From Candidatus Syntrophosphaera sp. (lineage in GTDB: Bacteria; Cloacimonadota; Cloacimonadia; Cloacimonadales; Cloacimonadaceae): 58,031 nt of DNA. The DNA is taken from positions 1 to 58,031 of the forward strand of contig JAHYIU010000005.1 in assembly GCA_019429425.1 (NCBI GenBank), in the 5' to 3' direction. Position 1 is the first letter of the stretch. Each line of letters begins with the position of its first letter. Of this stretch, positions 50,194 through 58,031 are shown one piece after another. The notes beneath the pieces are model-generated. The model worked only from the letters and a program-made list of their open reading frames with translations. It was not told the origin of the DNA and searched no databases. The translations under genes and the position numbers were made by a program.

Positions 50194-52476
50194 ATGAATT
50201 TTCCGTTTAACAACAGACTCTGCGCAGTGCTGGCCTTGGGCTTGCTGCTAAGCTTGATCCACCTGCCTCTGACGGCTGCTTTCATCCAGCCTGGGGATGC
50301 GGCCAAGATTGCCCAAACCTGGCTGCTCGACTCGCCATCCGGGGTTTCCAACGGCTCCGCTGTGGCTCAGGTCCTTCAGTTCAGGCAGGGAAGTTTTTCA
50401 GCCGGCGCGAGTGCTTATGATAAAAGCGATCCAGACCTTCCCCTGGTCTATTTGGTCAGTTTTGCCGACGGCGCTTTCGTGCTGATGTCTGCCGATGACA
50501 ATTCCATCCCCGTTCTGGGCTACTCGGCCGAGGCTTTCAGCCAGCCCCAGCTTCTTCACTCCACATTCCTGGATTGGGTCGGCTATTACGAGTTGCAGAT
50601 CGCCCAGATCATCCAGAGCGGTTTGGAGATACCCGAAAATAAAGATAAATGGCAGGAGTTGAGAAACGGCAGGGTGGATCCCGGCTACAAACAGAATCGC
50701 GCCGTGCAGCCTTTGCTGGCCTCCAATTGGGACCAGGGCTGGCCTTACAATGAGCTTTGCCCGGTTGACCCGCAGGGCCCGGGCGGACATGTTTGGGCTG
50801 GCTGTGTGGCCACCGCCATGGGCATGGTCATGAAATACTGGAACCATCCCATCACCGGGGTTGGCAGCAACAGCTATTACGCTTCGGGATACGGATATCA
50901 AAGCGCCAATTTCGGCGCCACCACCTATCTTTGGGACGAGATGCCCAACGCAGTCGGAAATTCCAACCTACCCATAGCCACCCTGCTCTATCATTGCGGC
51001 GTTTCCGTGGACATGGGCTATTCTCCGGACGGATCCGGCGCCCAAAGCTCAGCCGCGGCCGATGCCCTGGTGGACCATTTCCGTTATCCCAACGCCGCGC
51101 TCCACAGTAAGAACAGCTATAGCGACGCGGCCTGGAACAGCCTCCTGACGGCCCAGATCGACAATGCCAGCCCCATGTATTACAGCGGCTACGGCAGCGG
51201 CGGGCATGCCTTTTGCGTCGATGGCTACGACACGGCCAACTTTTTCCATTTCAACTTCGGCTGGAGCGGGTCCTACAACGGCTACTACTACGTGAATAAC
51301 ATCAATCCCGGCGGCAGCTATTTCAGCGAATTCCAATCCGCGATCATCAACAGCATTCCGGAAAACTACAGCATGGCCAATGCCCGGATCAGGATGCGGG
51401 CGGTCGGTGCCACCGTGGGCAACAATTTCAACCTGGCCGTCTCCACCTATCCCATCCTTGGTTCCTGGAACGTGGACCACTATGAATTCCAACTCTTTTA
51501 CGACCATGAGCACATCGTCTTCAACGGCGCTTCCGTCAGCAACACCATTGCCGCCAACGGCACTCTGACCGTCACCGAAACGACCCCCGGCTTCCTCAAT
51601 GTGAACTGGGACGGAACCTCGAACCTCTTCGGGGCCGGAGACCTGATCAATTTCACCTTCATGCCACTGGAGGCGGGGGAATTCCTCTTTGACCTCGGCC
51701 AGATGAAATTCAACACCACCCCGGTCACCAATACCGATTACCTGATGCTGGAAGTTCTGGCGCCCGTGGCCACCCTCGCCCAAAGCGCGATCAGCATGCT
51801 CAACGTGATGCATCTGGGTTATTACGAGATCGGCACCACCGAGATCCGCACCACCTATCTGCTTCCCTCCTGGAACGTGACGCACTATGAATTTGACCTG
51901 GCCTACGACCCCGCCATGCTTGAATTTGTGGGCATCGACGCCACCGGCACCATCAGCCAGGGCCATTCACCCCAGGCGGTGGTGAATTCGCCGGGGAGCG
52001 TTTCGGTCAGTTGTGACGCCGGTTCTTCCCTCACCGGCGACGGCATCCTGCTCAAGCTTAACTTCCGGGCCATCGGCAATTCGGTGACCATCATGGTAAC
52101 CCAGGTCACGCCAAGCAATTTCTTCTACAACGACACCCTCATCGCCTCGACCGGATCGGCCAATTTCATCCTCGCGGCAGGCACCACAGAAGTTCAGGAC
52201 GAAGTGACTGCAGTCGTCCCCACCCTGCGGATCTGGCCCAATCCCATCTCCGGAACCGCCAATCTCAGTTTTTCGGGCAAAGCGGACATTCCGGCGAAGC
52301 TGAAGGTTTTCAACCTTAAAGGCCAGATGGTGCGCGAGATTGAGCTCCAGCCCGGCCGTGAACTGGCCTGGGATGTGAAGGACAGCGCCGGGGCCAGGCT
52401 CGCTTCAGGGATCTATTTCCTCGCCTGGCAACAGGATGGATATCAGGGCCGGAGCAGGATCCTGATCCTCAAATAG
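50194..52476 (+). CDS. Secreted C10 (streptopain-type) cysteine protease
   Basis: A 760-aa exported protease. Signal peptide (about 1-29), propeptide-like inhibitory domain (30-165), C10 catalytic domain with Cys204 (VWAGCVATAMGMVMKYW) and His338 (GGHAFCVDGY) plus the FHFNFGWSG strand. Then two cohesin-like beta domains (about 395-515 and 535-665) and a C-terminal sorting/FlgD-Ig-like domain (about 675-760, IWPNPISGTANLSF...LKVFNLKGQMV...ASGIYFL). This ending suggests export by a Type IX-like system and surface attachment. It probably degrades proteins from outside. AGGAGG precedes ATG. Confidence 0.92.
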   Translation: MNFPFNNRLCAVLALGLLLSLIHLPLTAAFIQPGDAAKIAQTWLLDSPSGVSNGSAVAQVLQFRQGSFSAGASAYDKSDPDLPLVYLVSFADGAFVLMSADDNSIPVLGYSAEAFSQPQLLHSTFLDWVGYYELQIAQIIQSGLEIPENKDKWQELRNGRVDPGYKQNRAVQPLLASNWDQGWPYNELCPVDPQGPGGHVWAGCVATAMGMVMKYWNHPITGVGSNSYYASGYGYQSANFGATTYLWDEMPNAVGNSNLPIATLLYHCGVSVDMGYSPDGSGAQSSAAADALVDHFRYPNAALHSKNSYSDAAWNSLLTAQIDNASPMYYSGYGSGGHAFCVDGYDTANFFHFNFGWSGSYNGYYYVNNINPGGSYFSEFQSAIINSIPENYSMANARIRMRAVGATVGNNFNLAVSTYPILGSWNVDHYEFQLFYDHEHIVFNGASVSNTIAANGTLTVTETTPGFLNVNWDGTSNLFGAGDLINFTFMPLEAGEFLFDLGQMKFNTTPVTNTDYLMLEVLAPVATLAQSAISMLNVMHLGYYEIGTTEIRTTYLLPSWNVTHYEFDLAYDPAMLEFVGIDATGTISQGHSPQAVVNSPGSVSVSCDAGSSLTGDGILLKLNFRAIGNSVTIMVTQVTPSNFFYNDTLIASTGSANFILAAGTTEVQDEVTAVVPTLRIWPNPISGTANLSFSGKADIPAKLKVFNLKGQMVREIELQPGRELAWDVKDSAGARLASGIYFLAWQQDGYQGRSRILILK

Positions 52477-52503
52477 CACATCTATCTGCGCTACTTACAT
52501 TAT

Positions 52504-52533
52504 AGGCAGGGGTTTTTATCCCTGCCTTTTTTT
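52504..52533 (+). terminator. Terminator after the C10 protease gene
   Basis: An AGGCAGGG/CCCTGCCT stem with an eight-base loop and T7 tail, 28 bp past the stop codon. Confidence 0.92.
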
Positions 52534-52567
52534 GCCTCTGCGGACATATCCTCAATTCACGCCTAGG

Positions 52568-52630
52568 CTACATTCGCCCTACACATCCCGAACAATATTG
52601 GGGATGTGTTGGATGAATGTGAGAGGGGAT
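52568..52630. repeat. REP-like palindrome, copy 4
   Basis: CTACATTCGCCCTACACATCC, then CGAACAATATTGGGGATGTGT and GGATGAATGTGAGAGGGGAT. This is the best-kept copy; its arms ACACATCCC and GGGGATGTGT pair, with flanks GCCCTACA and GGATGAATG pairing less well. It lies between two convergent genes. Confidence 0.8.
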
Positions 52631-52745
52631 CAGGATTTGGAGATAAGGCCGTGATGGGATGAAAGCGCCATGATTGCCTGGGGACGGGGCTTTGCGTATG
52701 GATCGGATGCGCAGGCGGCTAAAGAAACCTGGAAAGAGCTCGAAG

Positions 52746-53570
52746 CTATTCGATGTAGGGCTCACCCAGGCCGGACAGCCTGCCCTCATTGAAATAGACA
52801 TATCCGGCGTTGCCCTTGCTGGTGACATAGCACCAATAATCAATGATTCGCTCGGATCTCCTGTCGGGCTCGCCCATCAAGGCCTGCACCTGTTTCTTGG
52901 TCATGCCGATCTTCAGGTTCTGCCAGCTTTCCCGGCAGTCTTTGGGCAGGCATTCCAGGGGCTGGGTATCCCGGACCAATTCAACCTTGACCGGTTCAGG
53001 TTCCTGGAGCTGCTTTGCCGCCTTGGCGGGCTTGGTTGCGACGCTGGGCTGGGTAACGACCGGTTTTGGCTCTGGGGCGGACGTGGATTTAACTTCAGGT
53101 TGCTTGGCGGCTTCAGGCTTTTTTTCCTGAACTGGTTGCTGGACGGCTGCAGGATTCTTTGCGGGAGGATTTTGCGGGGTTGCGGCTGGTTTGGATTCGA
53201 TGACCGGTTTTGAGGCCACGGAAGTTTTTGGCTCAACAACGGCCAGGGAGGCCGTGCTGCTTTGCTTGAGCTCGGTGTTTGCCTGTGCGGAGGCCACGGT
53301 CTGCGTTCTGGCGGGTTGTTGGGCGTCGATGACCTGAACGGCCCGGCTGGCTACGGGCAACTCAATGACAGGAACCGTGCCGCGGCTTTCCAACAAAGAA
53401 TCCAGGGTGGCAACAATATCTTCCATCTGGGCAATGTCGTTTTCCAGGGATTCGATTTTGGACATCAATTTTTCCAATCTGGACGGTCTTTGCTCAGAGC
53501 TCTGAGCGAACAGAGCGCTGCCGGCCAGGATCAGGATCGAGGCGCAGAGCAGTATAATCGGTCTTTTCAT
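52746..53570 (-). CDS. Exported BamE/SmpA-like domain protein with Pro/Ala-rich linker
   Basis: A 274-aa exported protein of unknown role. Signal peptide (1-22, ALFAQ), short coiled coil (about 28-62), a long low-complexity Pro/Ala/Lys/Val linker (about 70-200) of periplasm-spanning type, and a C-terminal domain (about 205-274) with WQNLKIGMTKKQVQALMGEPDR...YVYFNEGRL, the pattern of BamE/OmlA domains. Such domains bind at the outer membrane assembly machinery or cell wall. It has no lipobox, unlike classical BamE. It is convergent with the C10 protease gene. Confidence 0.75.
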   Translation of the reverse strand: MKRPIILLCASILILAGSALFAQSSEQRPSRLEKLMSKIESLENDIAQMEDIVATLDSLLESRGTVPVIELPVASRAVQVIDAQQPARTQTVASAQANTELKQSSTASLAVVEPKTSVASKPVIESKPAATPQNPPAKNPAAVQQPVQEKKPEAAKQPEVKSTSAPEPKPVVTQPSVATKPAKAAKQLQEPEPVKVELVRDTQPLECLPKDCRESWQNLKIGMTKKQVQALMGEPDRRSERIIDYWCYVTSKGNAGYVYFNEGRLSGLGEPYIE

Positions 53571-53800
53571 CTTTCACCAACCATGGGTTTAAACTTATTT
53601 GAGACCATGTGTGGATGTGTACATTCATGTCAAGTAAAATGTCATTAAGATCCAGATAAATCTCTCATAGGCATATCATTCGATCAATCGATTTTGGGTT
53701 TGATCGCCCAGCTGGCGGCCTTGTCAAGGAAAAGATTGACAAAAGGGGGGGTGTGGCAGAACATGAAAAAAAATATAAAAATCCATGACAGGGAGGATCA

Positions 53801-54880
53801 ATGTCCTATCGCATTCTCGCCATCAACCCCGGCTCGACTTCGACCAAGATCGCCGTCTACGACGGAGACCGGCCGGTTTTTGAAAAAACGCTGCGCCACG
53901 ATCCGGCGGAGCTTGAACCCTTTGGAGGGATCATCGAGCAGTATGATTTCCGCAAGAAACTCGTTTTGGAAGCGATGCAGGAAAATCAGGTCGCTCCAGA
54001 TAGCCTACACGCGGTTGTGGGTCGCGGCGGACTGGTTCGCGGCGTTTCCGGCGGTACCTGGAAGATCTGCCCGAATATGCTGCGCGATCTGAAGGACCCG
54101 GCGCTTTGGGGGCGCATCCACGCTTCCAACCTGGGGGCCTTCATAGCAGACGCGATTTCCCAGGAGCTTGGCATTCCGGGTTTCATAGTCGATCCGGTGG
54201 TGGTGGACGAATTTGGCGATCTGGCCCGCATTTCCGGGATTCCGGAGATCGAGCGGAAATCGCTGTTCCACGCGCTCAACATCAGATACATCGCGCGTTT
54301 GATGGCCCAGGAGCTGGGCCAGAAGTTTGAGGAAACCAACCTGATCGGAGTGCACATGGGCGGCGGGATATCGGTCGCGGCGATCCTGGGCGGACGTGTG
54401 GTTGACGTGAACAACGCCCTCTTGGGAATGGGCCCCTTTTCGCCGCAGAGAGCTGGCGCGCTGCCCATCGGTGATCTGCTCGAGCTGGCTTACAGCGGTA
54501 AATACACCCATAAGGAGTTGGTAAATTATCTGACCAAAACCGCCGGCCTGATGGCATATCTCGGCACCGACAGCGGGATCGAGGTCAACAAGCGCATCCA
54601 GGAAGGCGATGCCAAGGCCAAGCTTATCCTCGATGCCATGTGCTATCAGGTGGCCAAAGAGGTCGGCGTCTGCGCCACTGTCCTCAAGGGCAGGGTCGAT
54701 GCCATCTATCTGTCCGGAGGTTTGGTCTATAACGATTACATCGTTGAGCAGATCAGATCCCGGGTGGGCTTCATCGCCCCTGTGCACCTTTATCCCGGCG
54801 AAAAAGAGATGGAAGCCCTCAGCATGGGCGGAGTCCGCGTGCTCAGCGGTTTGGAACAAGCGCACGAATATCCGTATTAA
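53801..54880 (+). CDS. buk: Butyrate kinase
   Basis: A 359-aa acetate/butyrate-kinase-fold enzyme that makes ATP from butyryl phosphate (or branched-chain acyl phosphate). The ATP-site starts INPGSTSTKIAVYDGD, HMGGGISVAAI is the glycine-rich loop, and GGLVYNDYIVEQI is typical of Buk. AGGGAGG lies upstream of ATG. Phosphotransbutyrylase is not adjacent. A TTGACA at 53735 may be a -35. It is followed by the C11 protease gene after 23 bp. Confidence 0.93.
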   Translation: MSYRILAINPGSTSTKIAVYDGDRPVFEKTLRHDPAELEPFGGIIEQYDFRKKLVLEAMQENQVAPDSLHAVVGRGGLVRGVSGGTWKICPNMLRDLKDPALWGRIHASNLGAFIADAISQELGIPGFIVDPVVVDEFGDLARISGIPEIERKSLFHALNIRYIARLMAQELGQKFEETNLIGVHMGGGISVAAILGGRVVDVNNALLGMGPFSPQRAGALPIGDLLELAYSGKYTHKELVNYLTKTAGLMAYLGTDSGIEVNKRIQEGDAKAKLILDAMCYQVAKEVGVCATVLKGRVDAIYLSGGLVYNDYIVEQIRSRVGFIAPVHLYPGEKEMEALSMGGVRVLSGLEQAHEYPY

Positions 54881-54903
54881 AGGGTGTAGAGAACAGCCGA
54901 TCC

Positions 54904-56628
54904 ATGAAAAAGTGCCTCCTCCTGCTGTTGGGAATTCTGTTCCTGACCCCTGTTGTGGCCGAAACCTGGACTGTCCTGGTCTATATGGCTGCGGATAACA
55001 ACCTTTGGCAGAACGCGGTGCAGGACGTGAACGACATGGAATCGGTGTCCATGCCTGGAAACCTGAACCTGATCGTGCAGACGGACATGCCCGTCAATTC
55101 AAGCTATCCGGGAGGCCAGAGGCGCAGGATCAGGCAGGATTCCTCTGCCCAGATAACTTCACCCCTCCTGGCCAACCTCGGCAGCATCGACAGCGGCGAT
55201 CCCCAGACCCTGAAAAGCTTCATCAACTGGGGCTTTGAGCGCTATCCTTCCCAACGCAGGATGCTGGTCATCTGGGGGCATGGGGACAATTGGTTCAAGC
55301 AGGAGGAATTCAAATGGATCTGCCCCGATGACGGGTCCCAGTCTCTGATGAGCGTGGCCAACGGCGACCTGAAAGAGGCCCTGACCGGCATTCCGCATCT
55401 GGATATCCTGCTTTTCGACGCCTGCAGCATGCAGAGCCTGGAAGTCCTGGCCGAAGTGATGCACGCTGCGGATTACGTGATCGGTTCCGCGGAACTCGTC
55501 CCCGCCGCCGGTTTTCCCTATCAGACCATGGTCCCGTTGTTCGCGTCATTGGGCCCGGAGCAGTTGGCTGAGCAGATCCCGCAGAAATACCTGGAATCTT
55601 ATGAACCGGGGGGGGTCCAGAATCCGGGCGGATTCACCGTTCCCCTCACCTGTTCGGGGATCAGAACTTCGCCCCTACCGGAATTTTATGAGAGGATCAC
55701 GAATCTGAGCCTTTATGGCGTCTCCATGGCCCCGGCGATCGTTGAGCACATCCGTGACGGCCTGTGGGAAATGAATACGGCCTATTGCGATGTGGACATT
55801 GCCGAGTTCATAGCCAGTTGCTCGGTCATCCCTCCCAGCCTGGAGATCCTTTATTGGCCATACCAAATGCTCACGCAATGGGAAGAATGCGTCGTGTTCG
55901 CGGGGAACCTCAACATTCCGCTGGTGGCCTATCCGGTCGGCTCCGCGGCGATCTGGTTTCCCTGGCACAGGCAGTATTTTGACGGCTGGTGGAGGCAATA
56001 TCGCAAATTGGAGTTTGCCTCCACGCAGTGGCTGAGGTTTCTGAACAGGGGTTTGGGTGATACCGTTCCGCCGGATCTGCCTGAGGTTTCCGAGCAATCA
56101 GTGGTTTTGGGGACGCTCCAGTTTCGCATTGTCCAGCCGGCAGATCCGGACTCCTTGAGTTACCAAGTGTGTCTCTTTCAAGGCAGCAGCGAAGATTGCG
56201 ATGTGTCATACTTTAATCCGGCGGTTTCAGAAGCTTCTTTTTGGGTACGCCTTCCGGTCTGGCAGTTCGGATCAGTGACAGTTAAATGCATGGATACCTG
56301 CGGCAATTGGTCGGAATCAACTTCATTCCAGTATGAGTTCCCCGAGCCCGGCTTGGAACTACTGATGGTTCCCAATCCCGTTAGAGACAGGTTATCGGCC
56401 TCCGCGCGCTGGTATTTGCCGGATGGCCTGGAAGGGCAGGTGGATCTGACCCTGTTCAACATCCGTGGCCAGAAAGTGCTGTCCCGGAGTTTTCAGCAGA
56501 ATGAAGCCGGGGAAGGAAACTGGCTGCTTTCCGCCGAAGAGGAATTCCGCCATCTGGCCCGGGGAGTGTATGTCCTGAAATTGAAAGCTGGCAGTAAGTG
56601 GCGTCAGCAAAAACTCACAATTCTATAG
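54904..56628 (+). CDS. Secreted clostripain-family (C11) protease
   Basis: A 574-aa exported cysteine protease. Signal peptide (1-19), then the C11 domain starting TWTVLVYMAADNNL with His126 (LVIWGHGDNW) and Cys174 (LLFDACSMQSLE) as the catalytic dyad. The region 390-480 is a beta domain and the end (about 485-574) is a sorting-type domain (VPNPVRDRLS...LFNIRGQKV...ARGVYVLKL). It should cut after basic residues, as clostripain does, and be exported the same way as the C10 protease. No terminator is seen behind it. Confidence 0.92.
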   Translation: MKKCLLLLLGILFLTPVVAETWTVLVYMAADNNLWQNAVQDVNDMESVSMPGNLNLIVQTDMPVNSSYPGGQRRRIRQDSSAQITSPLLANLGSIDSGDPQTLKSFINWGFERYPSQRRMLVIWGHGDNWFKQEEFKWICPDDGSQSLMSVANGDLKEALTGIPHLDILLFDACSMQSLEVLAEVMHAADYVIGSAELVPAAGFPYQTMVPLFASLGPEQLAEQIPQKYLESYEPGGVQNPGGFTVPLTCSGIRTSPLPEFYERITNLSLYGVSMAPAIVEHIRDGLWEMNTAYCDVDIAEFIASCSVIPPSLEILYWPYQMLTQWEECVVFAGNLNIPLVAYPVGSAAIWFPWHRQYFDGWWRQYRKLEFASTQWLRFLNRGLGDTVPPDLPEVSEQSVVLGTLQFRIVQPADPDSLSYQVCLFQGSSEDCDVSYFNPAVSEASFWVRLPVWQFGSVTVKCMDTCGNWSESTSFQYEFPEPGLELLMVPNPVRDRLSASARWYLPDGLEGQVDLTLFNIRGQKVLSRSFQQNEAGEGNWLLSAEEEFRHLARGVYVLKLKAGSKWRQQKLTIL

Positions 56629-56649
56629 AAAACGAGGCTTTGCGGATTT

Positions 56650-56767
56650 TGTGGATAAGATGTGGATAACTTGGAAGTGTGTTTTGGCGCATTTGCCAAG
56701 GTATTGCAAGACAAGATGTTGTAAAATGGACTTTATCCACGGCCAATGTGGATAAGTTCGTAGATAA
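56650..56767. other. Cluster of DnaA boxes
   Basis: TTATCCACA, the consensus DnaA box, occurs as its complement at 56650-56658, 56661-56669 and 56747-56755. TTATCCACG is at 56733-56741 and TTATCTACG (complement) at 56759-56767. Five boxes in 118 bp between genes is far above chance. It may be an origin, a DnaA-titration site or a DnaA-regulated promoter of the next gene. No dnaA or dnaN is in the window. Confidence 0.7.
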
Positions 56768-56794
56768 CTGCCAATCAGGGAATTGGGAACAGCT

Positions 56795-57526
56795 ATGGAA
56801 TACTCCAAACTGAGCAAGAACCGGATCAAGGAACTGGCGAAACTGAAGCAGAAAAAATACCGCCTGGCAGAGGGCAGGGTGGTGGTGGAAGGGATCCGGA
56901 TCCTCCTTCAGATGAAGGAATACGGACTCACGCCGATTGAACAATACCTCGGAGAGGGTGGGAAGGCCATGTGGGACGGCGTTCCTGCTTTCGAACTGCG
57001 AGATTGGGAATTCGCAGCAATCTGCGACAGCGAGCATCCTTCGGGCCTGGCGGCGCTTTTTCCGGTGCCAGAACCTCACAGAGTGGATTTCAGGCGCGCT
57101 TTCTACCTTGATGGAATCAGCGATCCGGGCAACCTGGGCACCATCTTTCGCCTGGCTGCCGCTTTTTCGTTGGATTCGCTCTTCTTGTCTCCAAGCTGTG
57201 TGGAGATATCCTCTCCCAAAGTGATCAGGGCTTCTCTGGGTAGCGTCTATGCGGTTCCTTATGAAGTTTTGGGCTTTGAGGGAATAACGGCAAAAGATGC
57301 CAGGCTGCTTGTCACGGACGCGCGTTCCGGGAGCCCTTTGCGAGATTTGCGCCTCTCCCCGGAAGACAGGGTGATCATTGTCCTCGGCTCGGAGGCGCAT
57401 GGCATATCGTCTGAACTGATGCAAGCCGCGAATTCGGTTGTCACCGTGGAAATGGGCCGGGGGATCGAGTCGCTCAATGTGGCTGTGGCCGCGGGCATCA
57501 TCGCCCATCATCTTTATACTGGGTAA
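56795..57526 (+). CDS. TrmH/SpoU-family RNA 2'-O-methyltransferase
   Basis: A 243-aa SPOUT methyltransferase acting on tRNA or rRNA ribose. The N-terminal part has RIKELAKLKQKKYRLAEGRVVVEGIRIL (substrate-binding type). The knot motifs are DGISDPGNLGTIFRLAAAF, IIVLGSEAHGIS and VTVEMGRGIESLNVAVAAGI. The target nucleotide cannot be told. ATG 56795 is chosen; a TTG four codons upstream is the alternative. The start lies just behind the DnaA-box cluster. Confidence 0.93.
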   Translation: MEYSKLSKNRIKELAKLKQKKYRLAEGRVVVEGIRILLQMKEYGLTPIEQYLGEGGKAMWDGVPAFELRDWEFAAICDSEHPSGLAALFPVPEPHRVDFRRAFYLDGISDPGNLGTIFRLAAAFSLDSLFLSPSCVEISSPKVIRASLGSVYAVPYEVLGFEGITAKDARLLVTDARSGSPLRDLRLSPEDRVIIVLGSEAHGISSELMQAANSVVTVEMGRGIESLNVAVAAGIIAHHLYTG

Positions 57527-57600
57527 AGCACTTTATCGATTGACAAAATCGGGGCTTCTTTAAGGGTGTATTTTCAGGTAAGTTAGTCATAGGAGCGACC

Positions 57601-58031
57601 GTGAATATCATAAATCAAAAGACTGGCTGGATAGAAGTTATCTGCGGCAGCATGTTCAGCGGCAAGACGGAGGAACTGATCCGCCGCATTCGCCGCGCTG
57701 AATATGCCCGCCAGCCTTTGCTGGTCTTCAAACCGGCGATCGACAAACGCTATGATGCCAATAACATAGTTTCGCATTCGCAGATGCAGGCGCCCTCGAT
57801 TCCGATCAATACGCCAGCGGAGATTTATGAATACCTAAAGGACGAGATCAAGATCGTGGCCATTGACGAAGCCCAGTTCTTTGACGAATCGATCGTGGAT
57901 GTCTGCGACGACCTTGCGGATAAAGGATTCCGGGTGATAGTCGCCGGGCTGGACCAGGATTACACCGGCAAACCCTTTGCCAGCATGCCCCAGCTTCTGG
58001 CCATCGCCGAATACGTGACCAAAAACCTGGC
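57601..58031 (+). CDS. tdk: Thymidine kinase (cut by window end)
   Basis: The first 143 codons of a type II thymidine kinase. P-loop GSMFSGKTEELIRR (about residues 16-29) and the Walker B stretch VAIDEAQFF (about 87-95) followed by VIVAGLDQDYTGKPF are typical. The GTG start has AGGAG five bases upstream. The zinc-binding and lasso region lies past the end. It forms dTMP from thymidine; cdd in the window serves the same salvage network. Confidence 0.95.
   Translation, partial: MNIINQKTGWIEVICGSMFSGKTEELIRRIRRAEYARQPLLVFKPAIDKRYDANNIVSHSQMQAPSIPINTPAEIYEYLKDEIKIVAIDEAQFFDESIVDVCDDLADKGFRVIVAGLDQDYTGKPFASMPQLLAIAEYVTKNL

Overview
The window looks like a chromosomal piece of a strictly anaerobic, Gram-negative-type bacterium of the Fibrobacteres-Chlorobi-Bacteroidetes neighbourhood, most likely Candidatus Cloacimonadota (WWE1). 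This is inference from gene content and style. The signs are a chlamydia/spirochaete-type V-ATPase operon with DUF2764, a Na+-pump decarboxylase beta subunit, HydE, a hybrid cluster protein operon, butyrate kinase, many secreted proteins with Bacteroidetes-like repeat domains and C-terminal sorting domains, OmpA barrels and no 16S in the window. GC is high, and genes are tightly packed and often overlap by 4 bp.

Layout. 1-4 kb (minus): hydE, ybaB, recR, ribE and an Ig-like lipoprotein. 4.2-7.6 kb (plus): an operon of a TetR regulator with a palindromic operator, a ferredoxin, a cupin and hybrid cluster protein, probably for nitrosative or redox stress. 7.6-8.6 kb: a gene-free nest of structured repeats. 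8.6-17 kb (minus): two small membrane proteins and the V-ATPase operon E-DUF2764-A-B-D-I-K, whose rotor subunit keeps every Na+ ligand known from Enterococcus hirae NtpK.

17-21.3 kb is the accessory part. Two gene-poor repeat fields share an identical 53-bp double-hairpin element in direct orientation. Between them lie a lone SF3-type helicase, ten copies of GTAAAAA within 207 bp (iteron-like), and an unrecognised 163-aa protein. I regard this as the best candidate for an undescribed replicon or mobile unit.

21.3-27.9 kb (minus): a compact operon (Na+-pump beta subunit, cytidine deaminase, radical SAM, amidase, DUF512 protein, phnD, phnC) that stops at the repeat field without a phnE permease. 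28-35.4 kb: a 1107-aa secreted endonuclease and two tandem OmpA paralogues, all sharing one beta-sandwich domain in 1, 2 and 3 copies.

35.8-50 kb (plus): the conserved information block tRNA-Thr/Tyr/Gly/Thr, tuf, rpmG, tRNA-Trp, secE, nusG, rplKAJL, rpoBC, rpsL, rpsG. 50-58 kb: a C10 protease, a BamE-like periplasmic protein, butyrate kinase, a C11 protease, a cluster of DnaA boxes, a TrmH-type methyltransferase and a thymidine kinase cut by the window end. A short REP-like palindrome occurs four times between genes across the window.
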